Counted from the stretch's first letter, positions 46,321 to 56,423 are shown. The stretch: 64,000 nt of DNA from Bacillus sp. V3-13 (GCF_002860165.1 NZ_PGUZ01000002.1:62001-126000); one strand, 5' to 3'. Translations and numbers: made by a program. The notes: a model not told the origin generated them from the letters alone.

Positions 46321-46824
46321 TTATTCAGCGTTCGCTGAGCTGTGGGCGAGCCGGCTTGAAGCGGCAGCAGCGATCGCACCTACAATATCATCCAGGAAGG
46401 TATTGCATTTTCCCTTCGATTTATCGTTTAAATGCTTTAAAATCCCGGGTTTTTCTTTATCGATGTATCCATAATTCGTAAAACCGATCGAACCGTAAAC
46501 GTTAATGATTGATAATGCCAATATTTCATCGACGCCATAAAGGCTCTCATCTGTTTGGATAATGGTTTGCAAAGGGTCCTCGAGCATCCTTTTTTCAGCC
46601 AATATATCCAATTGGATGCCGGTCAGAATCGCATTTTGCACTTCCCTTTTTGAGAGAACCTTCTCGACATTTTGTATGCAATCGTTTATATCCAGGTTTG
46701 GGTGGTACTTTTCCTGCAGGAAAAATACAAGTTCCGCAATGTCCTGGATTTCTACTCCCCTTTCATGAAGCCATTTACGGGCTGTTTTTTCGGTCATACC
46801 GACTACTTTTTTTTGTTCTTCCAT
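46321..46824 (-). CDS. yutG: Phosphatidylglycerophosphatase A-related protein (YutG)
   Basis: The 167-residue protein is of the PgpA/YutG family: TARKWLHERGVEIQDIAELVFFLQ at the N-terminus and DSLYGVDEILALSIINVYGSIGFTNYGYIDKEKPG with the CNTFLDDIVGAIAAAASSRLAH end. It is soluble-looking, unlike membrane PgpB. The start ATG 46824 follows AGGTGAGGAA; a GTG at 46851 has no site. It may dephosphorylate phosphatidylglycerophosphate, though the Bacillus function is not settled. Confidence 0.78.
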   Translation of the reverse strand: MEEQKKVVGMTEKTARKWLHERGVEIQDIAELVFFLQEKYHPNLDINDCIQNVEKVLSKREVQNAILTGIQLDILAEKRMLEDPLQTIIQTDESLYGVDEILALSIINVYGSIGFTNYGYIDKEKPGILKHLNDKSKGKCNTFLDDIVGAIAAAASSRLAHSSANAE

Positions 46825-47031
46825 TTCCTCACCTTTTCCTTTGTTTTTCACTGTATATATGTGTTATCTATAATATGCTTTCCTGAATCTCAGTCTCCCT
46901 CCTGAGCATGAATTCTGCAAATGTCTTTTTTCATCATCTCCTTAAACGATATCCTTATTCGGCAAACTCAACAAGTTTTACGGATATCAGGCATATATTG
47001 AAAAGAAAATGATCGAAAAGGGTGAAAAGAA

Positions 47032-48036
47032 TTGCTCCAACAAATGATCGAGCAGCAATATGGGATTCGCGCGGAAGAGGAGCTGCAACTTGGCCAGTAT
47101 AGAGCTTTTAAAAAAAATAATGAACTGTATTTTTTAGTTCCTTCCAGCCTTGCACTGGAGGAGTTGACAGAGCTGGACCAAATAGCCCGGCATTTAATCA
47201 GCGCTGGAGACAGGAATGTGTCTGCCTTTGTAAAAACGAAAGCGGGGCAGTTCGTTTATGAATCGGGCGGGCAGGCGTACTGTCTGCTTGTTTACAGACA
47301 ACGTGAATCGGTCCGCCAAATAAACATCGGCCGGAAGCTGGCCAAGTTCCATGTTCGCGGACGATCGTTACCATTCTCAGTTGAGAAGATCAGCAGGATC
47401 GGACAATGGAAACAGCTGTGGGAAAAACGGCTCGAGCAAATGGAAACCGTATGGAATGGTAAGCTGTTTCAACAGCCTGATTATGAATTTGATAAATTGT
47501 TTTTGGATTCCTTCCCTTATTATATGGGTTTGACAGAAAATGCGATCCAGTATTTAGTTGATACCGAAATAGACGAAGAACCGGCTGGTGCTGATGGGGG
47601 CACAGTCTGCCATGAACGGTTCTCGGAAACAACATGGGGGCAGCCATTCATAAAAAATCCGTTGGACTGGGTGTTTGACCATCCAAGCAGGGATCTTGCC
47701 GAATGGACAAGGGATCACTATTTTCATCATACGCAAACGTACCAGCCGGGGCTGAAGCAATTTTTGCAAAGTTATCAAACGATCTCCCGCCTTTCACCGT
47801 TTTCCTGGCGACTTTTATACGCAAGGATTTTATTTCCTCTTCACTACTATGATTGTGTCGAAAACTATTATACAACATCCTCAGAACAACAGAAGCATTT
47901 GCTGGAGGATCGGTTCAACAAGTATTTATCGCAATCTGGCGAATACGAACGCTTCCTGGGCGAGTTTTATCAGCTTGCAGAAGTTCCCGTGCGCAGGCTG
48001 AGAGTCCCTGAACCGGAATGGCTCAAAAATCGCTGA
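47032..48036 (+). CDS. yutH: Spore coat-associated protein (YutH)
   Basis: This 334-residue protein resembles YutH, of the CotS/kinase-like coat family: YFLVPSSLALEELTELDQIARHL, NIGRKLAKFHVRGRSLPF, EDLAEW-like DHPSRDLAEWTRDHYFHHTQTYQPGL, and LSPFSWRLLYARILFPLHYYDCVENYY. Kinase catalytic residues are not evident, so an enzyme role is not claimed. The start is TTG 47032, behind AAAAGGGTGAAA. It is divergent from yutG. Expression in the mother cell is expected from the family. Confidence 0.8.
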   Translation: MLQQMIEQQYGIRAEEELQLGQYRAFKKNNELYFLVPSSLALEELTELDQIARHLISAGDRNVSAFVKTKAGQFVYESGGQAYCLLVYRQRESVRQINIGRKLAKFHVRGRSLPFSVEKISRIGQWKQLWEKRLEQMETVWNGKLFQQPDYEFDKLFLDSFPYYMGLTENAIQYLVDTEIDEEPAGADGGTVCHERFSETTWGQPFIKNPLDWVFDHPSRDLAEWTRDHYFHHTQTYQPGLKQFLQSYQTISRLSPFSWRLLYARILFPLHYYDCVENYYTTSSEQQKHLLEDRFNKYLSQSGEYERFLGEFYQLAEVPVRRLRVPEPEWLKNR

Positions 48037-48213
48037 TCAACATGCCGTAAAAATAGGTTGAAGCTGATCCGGCATGGCGATTAGCTCCGAAATTGAAAAA
48101 GCAGCACCAAATCCAAAGTTCAAAGCCTTTTTTTAAAAATAATAAAAATATTTTTATCATTGATAGACGTGCATGTAAAGCGGTTACAGACAGAAACCGG
48201 CTACAATTTGCTA

Positions 48214-48242
48214 TTGTAAAAGTACAATAACCAAATTATAAT
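48214..48242 (+). promoter_or_regulatory. Promoter of the hom-thrC-thrB operon
   Basis: TTGTAA (48214-48219), 17 bp, TATAAT (48237-48242), 58 bp before hom. No T-box or riboswitch structure is seen in the 263-bp gap. Confidence 0.7.
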
Positions 48243-48299
48243 GTCTTTTATATATAAACAATTGTACGCATAAAAAAGACATTGTTGGGGAGGCAAAGC

Positions 48300-49595
48300 A
48301 TGAAAGCAATTTCGATAGGTTTGTTGGGATTGGGAACAGTAGGATCAGGTGTCGTAAAAATCATTGAAAACCATCAGGATAAGCTGATCCACCAAATTGG
48401 CTGCCCAGTGCAGGTGAAGAAAGTTCTCGTCCAGAGCATACATAAAGAGAGAGAGGTAGCAATAGATCAATCCTTGCTGACCGCAAATGCTGAGGAGATC
48501 ATCGATGATCCGGATATTGACATTATTATAGAGGTAATGGGAGGAGTCGAGGAGACTAAGGAGCTTCTCTTAAAGGCACTTAAACAGAAAAAGCATGTTG
48601 TTACTGCCAACAAGGATTTAATGGCGGTCCATGGTGCGGAATTGCTTACAACGGCTTCCTCAAATGGTTGTGATTTATTTTATGAAGCAAGTGTGGCCGG
48701 CGGGATTCCTATCCTGAGAAGCCTTGTTGACGGGCTTGCATCTGACCGGATTACGAAGATGATGGGAATTGTCAATGGAACAACAAACTACATTCTTACT
48801 AAAATGAGCAAACAAGGCAGTGCTTATGCGGATGTACTGGCTGAAGCACAAAGGCTCGGATATGCCGAAGCAGATCCAACAGCAGACGTTGACGGTCTTG
48901 ATGCCGCCAGAAAAATGGCGATTCTTTCAACTCTTGGTTTCTCCATGAAAATCGATTTGGATGATGTAAAGGTAAAGGGAATCCGTTCTGTGACAGAGGA
49001 TGACTTGCAGTACGGAAAACAGCTGGGCTACACGATGAAATTAATCGGTATAGCCCAGAGGGAAGGCGAAAAAGTTGAAGTGAGTGTCCAGCCGACCTTG
49101 CTCGCCGATACACATCCTCTTGCAGCCGTTAATGATGAGTATAATGCTGTTTATGTGTACGGTGAAGCTGTAGGGGAAACGATGTTTTACGGGCCGGGGG
49201 CGGGAAGCCTGCCGACAGCAACGGCCGTTGTCTCAGACCTTGTCGGTGTCATGAAAAACATGCGTCTTGGCGTGAACGGCAAAAGTGCTATTTCCCCGCA
49301 GTATGAAAAAAAACTGAAGCATCCTGAAGAAATTTATTCCAAATATTTTTTACGGATTCATGTCAAGGATGAAGTCGGGGTATTCGCCAATATTACGTCG
49401 ATATTCGCTGAACATGGGGTCAGCTTTGAAAAGATCCTCCAGCTTCCTTTGAAAGAAGCAGAGGCAGCCGAGATTGTGCTTGTCACACATCGTGCGTCCC
49501 TGGAGGATTACGAGCAAATTTTAAATAAATTAAGAGATTTGAGTGCTGTAAATGAAATCAAAAGCTCATACCGAGTAGAAGGGGGAGGCCGTTAA
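48300..49595 (+). CDS. hom: Homoserine dehydrogenase
   Basis: The 431-residue NAD(P)H enzyme reduces aspartate semialdehyde to homoserine, the branch point to threonine and methionine. NAD-binding [15 protein letters not shown], catalytic [21 protein letters not shown], and [22 protein letters not shown] are present; a C-terminal ACT domain (about 350-431) would sense threonine. The start is ATG 48300 behind TTGGGGAGG. The stop overlaps thrC by one base. Confidence 0.94.
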   Translation: MKAISIGLLGLGTVGSGVVKIIENHQDKLIHQIGCPVQVKKVLVQSIHKEREVAIDQSLLTANAEEIIDDPDIDIIIEVMGGVEETKELLLKALKQKKHVVTANKDLMAVHGAELLTTASSNGCDLFYEASVAGGIPILRSLVDGLASDRITKMMGIVNGTTNYILTKMSKQGSAYADVLAEAQRLGYAEADPTADVDGLDAARKMAILSTLGFSMKIDLDDVKVKGIRSVTEDDLQYGKQLGYTMKLIGIAQREGEKVEVSVQPTLLADTHPLAAVNDEYNAVYVYGEAVGETMFYGPGAGSLPTATAVVSDLVGVMKNMRLGVNGKSAISPQYEKKLKHPEEIYSKYFLRIHVKDEVGVFANITSIFAEHGVSFEKILQLPLKEAEAAEIVLVTHRASLEDYEQILNKLRDLSAVNEIKSSYRVEGGGR

Positions 49596-50656
49596 TGAAA
49601 TGGCCGGGATTATTAGAAGCTTACCGCGAATATTTACCTATTAATGAACAGACACCATTATTATCACTACACGAGGGAAATACACCCCTTGTCAGGCTGG
49701 AGCAGCTTTCTCTGGAATGGGGAGTGGACCTGTACGTCAAAACAGAAGGCGCCAACCCGACCGGTTCCTTTAAGGACAGGGGAATGGTGATGGCCGTCGC
49801 AAAAGCAAAGGAAGAGGGCAGTGACACGGTTATTTGTGCTTCCACAGGAAACACATCTGCTTCTGCTGCGGCGTATGCGGCGCGGGCCGGCTTGCGCTGT
49901 ATCATCGTGATTCCTGAAGGGAAGATCGCAATGGGCAAGCTTGCCCAGGCCGTCATGTACGGGGCCGAAATCATTTCTATAGAGGGCAATTTTGATCAAG
50001 CTTTACAGATGGTACGAAAGATCAGCGAGACTGAGCCGGTTACACTCGTCAACTCCGTAAATCCATACCGGCTCGAAGGGCAAAAAACAGGTGCTTTTGA
50101 GGTTTGCGACCAGCTTGGCGGGGCGCCGGACATATTAGCCATTCCGGTCGGAAACGCAGGGAATATAAGTGCCTACTGGAAGGGCTTTAAAGAGTACCAC
50201 GAGATAAAAGGGTATGCTCTCCCGCGGATGCACGGATTTGAAGCGGAAGGAGCTGCGGCAATTGTCCATAATCGCATCTTTGAGGAGCCGGAAACTGTCG
50301 CAACGGCAATCCGGATTGGCAATCCGGCAAGCTGGAGCTTAGCGGTCAACGCAGTTGAAGAATCGAACGGAAAAATTGACGAAGTCAGCGATGCGGAAAT
50401 TCTTGCTGCTTACCAGCTTCTCGCTTCCCGTGAAGGCATATTTGCCGAGCCGGCCTCATGCGCATCACTCGCAGGAGTTTATAAACAACTGCAAAACAAT
50501 GAAATTGAACGAGGCGCACGAATCGTTGCGATCTTAACAGGGAACGGTCTAAAGGACCCGGCTACAGCAATTGATGTGAGCACTGTAAAACCGGTTGTTC
50601 TTCCAAATAGCATCGAGGAAGTTGCCCGGCATATTAAGGGTGTGGTCCAAATATGA
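49595..50656 (+). CDS. thrC: Threonine synthase
   Basis: The 353-residue PLP enzyme converts phosphohomoserine to threonine. The PLP lysine is Lys60 in [26 protein letters not shown] and [19 protein letters not shown] follow. This is the short, Bacillus-type class II form. The start overlaps the hom TAA, and the end overlaps thrB by 4 bp, so the three genes are tightly coupled. Confidence 0.94.
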   Translation: MKWPGLLEAYREYLPINEQTPLLSLHEGNTPLVRLEQLSLEWGVDLYVKTEGANPTGSFKDRGMVMAVAKAKEEGSDTVICASTGNTSASAAAYAARAGLRCIIVIPEGKIAMGKLAQAVMYGAEIISIEGNFDQALQMVRKISETEPVTLVNSVNPYRLEGQKTGAFEVCDQLGGAPDILAIPVGNAGNISAYWKGFKEYHEIKGYALPRMHGFEAEGAAAIVHNRIFEEPETVATAIRIGNPASWSLAVNAVEESNGKIDEVSDAEILAAYQLLASREGIFAEPASCASLAGVYKQLQNNEIERGARIVAILTGNGLKDPATAIDVSTVKPVVLPNSIEEVARHIKGVVQI

Positions 50657-51573
50657 GGGAAGATGAAAAGCTGGTCATCAAAGTTCCGGCCAGTACAGCA
50701 AATCTGGGTCCAGGCTTTGATTCAATCGGACTGGCATTAAATCTTTATTTGACCGTTGAGGTATTCCCCGGCAGCGAATGGAAAGTTGTTTATTTAACAA
50801 ATGAGTTGCATGACTTTCCTGAAGATGAATCGAATTTTATTTGTGCTACGGCCATTAAGACAGCGGCCAAGTATGGGAAAGAAATGCCGGGCTGCCATCT
50901 CCGCGTAAGTAGTGAAATCCCCCTTGCCAGAGGGATGGGCTCCAGTGCAGCGGCCATTGTGGCCGGCATCGAATTAGCTGATTCCGTTTGCCAATTAGGC
51001 TTGTCGAAACAGGAAAAGTTCGAGCTTGCGTCCCAATTGGAGGGGCACCCGGATAATGCCGGAGCTTCTTTATTCGGGGGTCTCGTGATCGGCTGCCTGA
51101 ATGGCGGGGAGGCTAATGCCGCAGTTTTCAACGATATTTATTTTGATATTGTCGCAGTCGTTCCAAAAGAGGAGCTGTTAACAGAAGCTTCCCGCCAGGT
51201 ATTGCCGGAATTGCTTGATTTTAAGGAAGCCGTTGCGGCTGGAGCAATTTCAAATGTGCTTATTGCCGCATTATTATCCGGGAATTGGCAGCTCGCCGGG
51301 AAAATGATGGCTGCAGACCGGTACCATCACCCGTACCGCCGCAAATTGGTTCCCCATTTAAGCCGCATCGAAGCGATAGCAGCCGAAAGCGGAGCATTTG
51401 GCACAGCGCTAAGCGGAGCAGGACCTGCTGTTATTTGCTTCGTCGAGAGAGGAAAAGGGGACAAGCTCGCATCCAGCCTCAGAAAGCAAATTCCCGACAT
51501 GGATGTTTTGAGTTTGGAAATGGACCGGACCGGGAGCAATGTCGAAACAGAATATTATCAGGTTTATAAATAA
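50653..51573 (+). CDS. thrB: Homoserine kinase
   Basis: The 306-residue GHMP kinase phosphorylates homoserine. The ATP loop [15 protein letters not shown] is at residues 90-104, the N-terminal [19 protein letters not shown] and C-terminal [14 protein letters not shown] are intact. The start ATG 50653 overlaps the thrC stop. It is the last gene of the operon, ended by the terminator shared with convergent nfu. Confidence 0.94.
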   Translation: MREDEKLVIKVPASTANLGPGFDSIGLALNLYLTVEVFPGSEWKVVYLTNELHDFPEDESNFICATAIKTAAKYGKEMPGCHLRVSSEIPLARGMGSSAAAIVAGIELADSVCQLGLSKQEKFELASQLEGHPDNAGASLFGGLVIGCLNGGEANAAVFNDIYFDIVAVVPKEELLTEASRQVLPELLDFKEAVAAGAISNVLIAALLSGNWQLAGKMMAADRYHHPYRRKLVPHLSRIEAIAAESGAFGTALSGAGPAVICFVERGKGDKLASSLRKQIPDMDVLSLEMDRTGSNVETEYYQVYK

Positions 51574-51574
51574 A

Positions 51575-51606
51575 AAAACGATTTCACCAGCGGTGAAATC
51601 GTTTTT
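51575..51606. terminator. Terminator between thrB and nfu
   Basis: AAAACGATTTCACC (51575-51588) pairs with GGTGAAATCGTTTT (51592-51605), loop AGC; A/T runs flank both arms, so it can work in both directions. Confidence 0.88.
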
Positions 51607-51612
51607 AATGTC

Positions 51613-51849
51613 TTAAAATACTTGTTCTACCTCAAGAACTCCTGGAACTTCTTCTAAAAGGGCCCGTTCGATTCCTGCTTTTAAAGTAATGGTTGAGCTT
51701 GGGCAGCTTCCGCATGCACCGAGCAGGCGAAGCTTGACGATGCCGTCTTCAACATCCACCAATTCGCAGTCTCCTCCGTCGCGAAGAAGAAACGGACGCA
51801 ATTTATCTAATACTTCCTGGACTTCAGCTTTAACATCTAGATCAGACAT
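51613..51849 (-). CDS. yutI: NifU-like C-terminal Fe-S carrier (Nfu/YutI)
   Basis: The 78-residue Nfu domain carries the cluster-binding CxxC (Cys46, Cys49) in [23 protein letters not shown], after [13 protein letters not shown]. It would deliver clusters from Suf to targets such as LipA. GAAAGGAG precedes ATG 51849. It is a single gene with its own terminator region. Confidence 0.92.
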   Translation of the reverse strand: MSDLDVKAEVQEVLDKLRPFLLRDGGDCELVDVEDGIVKLRLLGACGSCPSSTITLKAGIERALLEEVPGVLEVEQVF

Positions 51850-52001
51850 GAAATCGACTCCTTTCTTAATACTTATTATAATCAGTAGTCAGGGAAAAAT
51901 CTATTCCTTGAATCAGAAAACCAGAATTAAACAGTATTTTCATAGGTTTTTCATTCGTGTATATTGTAAAATGAATAAAAAGACCAAACAGGGGTGGAAA
52001 A

Positions 52002-52325
52002 ATGGCGAACAAACAAGTCGAGATTATCGTATACGGAGCAGACCAGCTTTGTCCAAGCTGTGTGAACCTTCCATCTTCAAAAGAAACGTTTGAATGGCTT
52101 GAAGCCGCAGTTGCCAGGAAATTTCCCGGTCAGCCATTTAAAATCACTTATGTTGATATATACCATCCTCCAGCTGAAGAGGCCAAAGCCTCGTTTGCCC
52201 GCCAGGTGATTGAGGAAGATATGTTCTATCCTGTCGTTGTAATCGAAGGCGAAATCGTTGGAGAAGGAAACCCGAGGCTGAAAACCATTTTTGCCGAAAT
52301 GGAGAAGCATGGATATGAAGCTTAA
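52002..52325 (+). CDS. yuzD: DUF1462 thioredoxin-fold protein (YuzD)
   Basis: The 107-residue protein has a redox-like CxxC (Cys17, Cys20) in YGADQLCPSCVNLPSSKETFEWL and the YuzD/DUF1462 C-terminal half (DMFYPVVVIEGEIVGEGNP). ATG 52002 follows AGGGGTGG. It lies between nfu and yutJ, in an Fe-S and redox neighbourhood, and its substrate is unknown. Confidence 0.82.
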   Translation: MANKQVEIIVYGADQLCPSCVNLPSSKETFEWLEAAVARKFPGQPFKITYVDIYHPPAEEAKASFARQVIEEDMFYPVVVIEGEIVGEGNPRLKTIFAEMEKHGYEA

Positions 52326-52352
52326 AAAAACCTTGCCGCAGCAAGGTTTTTT
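52325..52352. terminator. Terminator between convergent yuzD and yutJ
   Basis: AAAAAACCTTGC (52325-52336), loop CGCA, GCAAGGTTTTTT (52341-52352). T-runs are on both strands. Confidence 0.88.
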
Positions 52353-53418
52353 ATCCATTATGATACTTATACATCCAGAGTATCCCCGATTTTAACAGAC
52401 GTGCGACGCGGCCGGTTATTGGCCTGTCGGCAACCAGGCCAAAACCGTGCTTTTTGCCGAGCGATCCGAGCACTCCCTTTAATTTGATCGGCGGGAAGCT
52501 TTCCGGAGGGGCTTCGCCGTTCCAGCGCTTCTGCAGCACCTGGACGATTTGCTCTGCCTGCCCTTCGGCTAATTGCGCACTCGGCGCATGTGACAGCGCC
52601 GCGCAATCGCCGACTACATAGACGTTTTCATTGCCTGGTATATTGTGCTGGGGTGTCAGCAGGACTCTGCCCTGATTATCTTTTTCAACGTCCAAATCAC
52701 GGACCACCTTGCTTGGCTGAATTCCAGCCGTCCAGACAATCACGTCACAGCCAACAGGCTCATCGTGATTGTATAATAGCTTTTCTTCCACGCGCGTAAT
52801 ATTCGCATTATTGACGATGTCAACGCCGTGGTTGTCAAACCAGTTTTCTACATAAGTGCTCAACCGTTCGGGAAATGCTGATAAAATATGGTTGCCCCTG
52901 TCAAACAGCTTAATGTTCAAGTCACGTCGGCTCTCGCTTAATTCGCTGGCAAGCTCGACTCCGCTAAGTCCTGCTCCGACAATCGCAACCGTCGAGCCAG
53001 GGGAAAGATTGTTCAAGGCCTGATAGGTATTCCTCGATTTATCAATCGATTGAATGCTGAACGTATAAATATCGGCACCAGGAATATTATGGTATTTATC
53101 TTCACAACCCAGTCCAATAATTAAATCATCGTAGCTGACGGGGCCCTCACCGCTCAACAATACTTGTTTTTCCTCAAGGTTTAGCCCTGATACTTCCCCG
53201 TATTTGACGTGCAGGCGGGGATGTTCAGGAAAAGCAACCCGGATATGTTGATCTGAGATTGTTCCGGCAGCCAGTGCATAGTACTCCGTTTTTAAACAAT
53301 GATAAGGGACGCGATCAATCAGAGTGATCGAAATGTCCTCTGGCAGTTGATTCGGTAAAAGGCGGTGAAGAATTCTCATTCCGCCATAGCCTCCACCAAG
53401 AATGACTAAATTTTTCAT
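52351..53418 (-). CDS. yutJ: NDH-2-like NADH dehydrogenase (YutJ)
   Basis: The 355-residue FAD/NAD-binding protein has LGGGYGGMRILHRLLP and VAIVGAGLSGVELASELSE, then DVIVWTAGIQPSKVVRDL, and GNENVYVVGDCAALSH. It resembles type II NADH:quinone dehydrogenase-like YutJ. The start is ATG 53418 behind GGGGAAATT. It is divergent from yuzB across a 343-bp gap. Confidence 0.82.
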   Translation of the reverse strand: MKNLVILGGGYGGMRILHRLLPNQLPEDISITLIDRVPYHCLKTEYYALAAGTISDQHIRVAFPEHPRLHVKYGEVSGLNLEEKQVLLSGEGPVSYDDLIIGLGCEDKYHNIPGADIYTFSIQSIDKSRNTYQALNNLSPGSTVAIVGAGLSGVELASELSESRRDLNIKLFDRGNHILSAFPERLSTYVENWFDNHGVDIVNNANITRVEEKLLYNHDEPVGCDVIVWTAGIQPSKVVRDLDVEKDNQGRVLLTPQHNIPGNENVYVVGDCAALSHAPSAQLAEGQAEQIVQVLQKRWNGEAPPESFPPIKLKGVLGSLGKKHGFGLVADRPITGRVARLLKSGILWMYKYHNG

Positions 53419-53707
53419 GCGAATTTCCCCTTTATCTGTAAGCGGTTTAATAATTCCCTCCGAATCCCTGTTAGCGAATAATAACGATACCTACATTAAA
53501 AAGCATCCCGATCATGCATTCTTATGTTTAGGACGTTTATCCATTGATCAACAATAAAAAAGACCTGAAAATTATTTTTCTGAAAAAGTTAAATAAAGAT
53601 AAATTATTTTTGCCACTGTTAACACCATAAAAAGTATAACGAAATTGTCACAAAATCACAACAGATAAAGGCAAAAAAACTTGACAAAAGGGCTGAGGCA
53701 ATGCTAT

Positions 53708-53736
53708 TTGACGCGCATGGACAAAACAGGTAGGAT
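53708..53736 (+). promoter_or_regulatory. Promoter of yuzB
   Basis: TTGACG (53708-53713), 17 bp, TAGGAT (53731-53736), 26 bp before the start; an alternate TTGACA at 53681 with TATTTG at 53705 is weaker. The rest of the 343-bp yutJ-yuzB gap shows no gene. Confidence 0.5.
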
Positions 53737-53762
53737 AAAGTACTAGTAAAGAGGTGAGAGTG

Positions 53763-54002
53763 TTGATTAAGCCGATCATAGAATTCTGCATCAGCAACCT
53801 GGCAAGCGGTGCACAGGAGGCACTTGAAGAGCTTGAGAGAGATCCGAATCTGGACGTGATTGAATATGGTTGTCTTGGCTATTGCGGAAAATGTGCGCAA
53901 TCATTGTATGCGCTCGTGAATGGAGAGGTGGTTACCGGCGATACGCCGGCCGGCCTGGTAAAAAATATATATCAATACTTGGAAGAAAATCCGATGTTTT
54001 AA
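53763..54002 (+). CDS. yuzB: DUF1450 protein (YuzB)
   Basis: The 79-residue protein matches YuzB/DUF1450: [19 protein letters not shown] and [23 protein letters not shown], with four Cys arranged as a metal or cluster site. The start is TTG 53763 behind AGAGGTGAGAG. It is a probable metal-handling or redox small protein of unknown role. Confidence 0.8.
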   Translation: MIKPIIEFCISNLASGAQEALEELERDPNLDVIEYGCLGYCGKCAQSLYALVNGEVVTGDTPAGLVKNIYQYLEENPMF

Positions 54003-54008
54003 CATAGA

Positions 54009-54042
54009 AAAAACCAGCCGCCATCCTGGCCGGCTGGTTTTT
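54009..54042. terminator. Terminator between yuzB and the DUF2225 gene
   Basis: AAAACCAGCCG-containing arm (54009-54020) pairs with CGGCTGGTTTTT (54031-54042); T-runs flank both sides, fitting the convergent genes. Confidence 0.85.
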
Positions 54043-54097
54043 CACTGCTGAGTTCACACCAAAACGTAAACTCCTCAAAACAATTATTTTCAACTTT

Positions 54098-54808
54098 TTA
54101 TATTCCTTCAGCCTGCTTTCGGGCATCCCTGATCTCATGCCATCGTTCCCGGGCCATTTCAATTATTGTTGGTTCCGTCGTTCCGCTTTGTTTTTCAATT
54201 ACTTTTGAGAAATACTTGACCGCCTGGTCTTCATCGCCAATTCTTCTTGACAGCTCACCGATCAAATACAGCAATCTCGTCTCGGAAACCTGGGTACCTT
54301 GAAAATCGTCGGCTGTAAAGGATTCTTTATACTCATGGACTGCCAGTTTCATAAAACGCTGTTCCTGTGTGCCATTATTCAGAGCGCGGTATAGCCAGGC
54401 AAGCCGCATGTATATCCCGGCAACGATGATATGCTTTTCTTTCTTGAGAGTAGCACAATATGATCCGAGTTTATATGCATTAATCGAAGTGCCGATGCTG
54501 CGCTGATGTCCAAATTCATGCGGTACCCACTTATTCGATACCTTCTCGGTAATTGTTTTTTTTGCCCCGGGCGGGAAAAAAGGAGAAAAGTCGTCTGAAA
54601 AAGAAAAGCCGCAATGTGGGCAGACATTTATGTAGTATAGGAGCGGATTGTTTTCAACGGACTCATAGACCGGCTTAAAATCGCTTTCATACTCTTTCAC
54701 TTTGACAAAACGGGAACGGATCTTTTTGGTGGTAAATGACTTTTTACACATCATACATTGGCAGCTTTTATCATACAAGGGAGTTAACTCAGTCAAAGCA
54801 AACACCAT
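54098..54808 (-). CDS. DUF2225 zinc-ribbon/TPR-like protein
   Basis: The 236-residue protein begins with a zinc-ribbon-like region: CQCMMCKKSF (two CxxC pairs) and NVCPHCGFSFSDDF, followed by a helical, TPR-like C-terminal half with YRALNNGTQEQRFMKLA and RRIGDEDQAVKYFSKVIEKQ. It resembles DUF2225 family members. The start is ATG 54808 with only a weak site. Function unknown. Confidence 0.72.
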   Translation of the reverse strand: MVFALTELTPLYDKSCQCMMCKKSFTTKKIRSRFVKVKEYESDFKPVYESVENNPLLYYINVCPHCGFSFSDDFSPFFPPGAKKTITEKVSNKWVPHEFGHQRSIGTSINAYKLGSYCATLKKEKHIIVAGIYMRLAWLYRALNNGTQEQRFMKLAVHEYKESFTADDFQGTQVSETRLLYLIGELSRRIGDEDQAVKYFSKVIEKQSGTTEPTIIEMARERWHEIRDARKQAEGI

Positions 54809-55022
54809 CCATCCGATTTCTTATTTTAGAATATAGTTAAAATTATACCGTATATGATGATAAAAGGGATTCATTTTCACTTATTTTTAACTGATATTTA
54901 CGGAGGGACGGCTCATTCAGTTGAGTGTTGGAACTCAAGTGTATATACTATTTATAGATAGGTTTTTATTAACGAATATAATGTCCATCTTTATTGGACA
55001 ACAGGAAAGGAGTATCGTGAGC

Positions 55023-55385
55023 ATGAACCAAGTAGTGGCGATTACAGAAGCAGCGGCACTTCAAATAAAAGATATGATGAAGCAAAATGAAGAAGAGGGC
55101 TCTTTCTTGAGGGTGGCAGTCCGGGGTGGAGGATGCAGCGGTCTTTCGTATGGGATGGGCTTTGAACAGGAAAAGAGCGAAGATGATTATCTTGATGAGC
55201 AATATGGTATCCCTGTTCTCGTCAATAAAGAAGATGCGGCCATCCTGAACGGAACAAAAATTGACTTCAAACAATCGATGATGGGCGGCGGCTTCACAAT
55301 CGACAACCCAAACGCAATCGCCTCATGCGGCTGCGGTTCATCGTTCCGCACTGCGGTAAACGCCGGGACACCGGAGGAATGTTAA
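55023..55385 (+). CDS. yutM: A-type Fe-S cluster carrier (SufA/IscA-like, YutM)
   Basis: The 120-residue HesB/IscA-family protein has three conserved Cys: Cys38 (VRGGGCSGL) and Cys102, Cys104 (ASCGCGSSF), with MGGGFTIDNPNA between. The start is ATG 55023 behind GAAAGGAG. The frame is open upstream to a TTG at 54921, but the 34 extra residues are not a family feature. It functions with Suf and Nfu. Confidence 0.92.
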   Translation: MNQVVAITEAAALQIKDMMKQNEEEGSFLRVAVRGGGCSGLSYGMGFEQEKSEDDYLDEQYGIPVLVNKEDAAILNGTKIDFKQSMMGGGFTIDNPNAIASCGCGSSFRTAVNAGTPEEC

Positions 55386-55436
55386 AGTTTTTTGGACAGA
55401 TTAGGCAGTCTTGTGCATATGAATGGCTATGCCATA

Positions 55437-55473
55437 AACAATGGGATTCAGCAGGAGGCTGGATCCCATTGTT
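55437..55473 (+). terminator. Hairpin after yutM
   Basis: AACAATGGGATTCAGC (55437-55452) pairs with GCTGGATCCCATTGTT (55458-55473), one wobble. The following ATATT is a weak T tail, so function as a terminator is likely but not certain. Confidence 0.6.
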
Positions 55474-55595
55474 ATATTCGATTAAAAGTGATGTAGTAGT
55501 TGAGGAGAGCCATTTGAAAGCACATGCAACACGTATAAAAAAGGCATATAATACTCAAAATAGGGAAAATGGATACTCAGGAGCGGGAAAATCGG

Positions 55596-55624
55596 TTGTC
55601 GCGATTGCTAATACGTAGTATAAT
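55596..55624 (+). promoter_or_regulatory. Strong promoter of the GNAT cassette
   Basis: TTGTCG (55596-55601), 17 bp, TATAAT (55619-55624), close to consensus. It lies 97 bp before the small gene. Confidence 0.65.
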
Positions 55625-55720
55625 AAGTAATGATATGTTGCTTATATACTCATGGAAACTTAGGGACAATACTAAGAATTCGGTGGTGCTAATATGGGCG
55701 ACGACAGGGAGGATATTGAA

Positions 55721-55900
55721 ATGGCTACGAGTACATTGTATGAGCGTTTCACTCTAAACGAATCAGAAGTAAAGCAAATTATTTCGACTCCACGTACACA
55801 AATTACTGAAATAAATGTTTTTAATGATGTTAAACTTACAAAGGAAGAAAGAGTCGCTCACTCAGCGAACATTCTTAAGTCTCGAAAATGCAGATCGTAA
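55721..55900 (+). CDS. Small antitoxin-like protein upstream of the GNAT gene
   Basis: A 59-residue protein begins MATSTLYERFTLNESEVKQI, then ISTPRTQITEINVF and LTKEERVAHSANILK. The start is ATG 55721 behind GGGAGG; ATG 55694 has no site. Its gene overlaps the downstream GNAT frame by 13 bp, the organisation of a type II toxin-antitoxin pair, but no DNA-binding motif was identified. Local AT content seems higher than in neighbours, hinting at transfer. Family is not recognised. Confidence 0.55.
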   Translation: MATSTLYERFTLNESEVKQIISTPRTQITEINVFNDVKLTKEERVAHSANILKSRKCRS

Positions 55901-56423
55901 GTTTATCAAGTTTAATTGAGGCGGCTACTGAAGAGGGTGAGGTACAAGAATATCTCTCCTCTTTTTTATGCAGAAATAACAATGATGTGGAGTCATTTTT
56001 ACATAATAATGCCATTGAAAATGAACAGCGTTCGTTTACTAGACAAGCTTAGTAATTGATGAAAAAAATAATAACGAGATAGTAGGTTACTTCACTCTTA
56101 TGATAAAGGCATTTTCATTTTTAGAAGATGTGTCCGGTGAAATGAAAAAAAGAGTAACTAACAATAAAAAAGCGGAGGTCTTTAACTCAATATTAATTGC
56201 TCAACTAGGGCGGTCAGATAGATATAAAGGTGTCATTTCGGGTAGTGTAATATTGAGTTTTGCGTTGCAAAATTGTATCTTGATTTATAACTTGGCCGGG
56301 TTGCGCTTAGTGTGTGTTGAATATGATCCAATAACTGTGCTGAATGATTTCTATTTATCGAATAAATTTAAGCTTTTACAAACAAATCCTTCTGGTAAAC
56401 TCTTAGCTTATCTTAAGTTGTAA
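55888..56423 (+). pseudogene. Frameshifted GNAT acetyltransferase-like gene
   Basis: The frame from ATG 55888 encodes about 54 residues (SLIEAATEEGEVQEYLSSFL, then RSFTRQA) to TAG at 56050-56052. Continuing in the next frame gives LVIDEKNNNEIVGYFTLMIK, AEVFNSILIAQLGRSDRYKG and LAGLRLVCVEYDP, typical of a roughly 178-residue GNAT acetyltransferase. A one-base deletion near 56042-56048 would explain it (for example ACA read as CA). The downstream frame could initiate at ATG 56100 but would lack the N-terminal third. It ends before a strong terminator. Confidence 0.75.

Noticed and set aside
48037-48299. Possible T-box or threonine attenuator before hom
   Set aside because: No T-box sequence, specifier stem or terminator/antiterminator pair is evident; only a promoter and a weak CATGCCG/CGGCATG pairing are seen.
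55325-55618. 97-codon ORF overlapping yutM's end
   Set aside because: It is antiphase to a conserved gene, passes through a strong hairpin (55437-55473), has no ribosome site and no recognisable domain.
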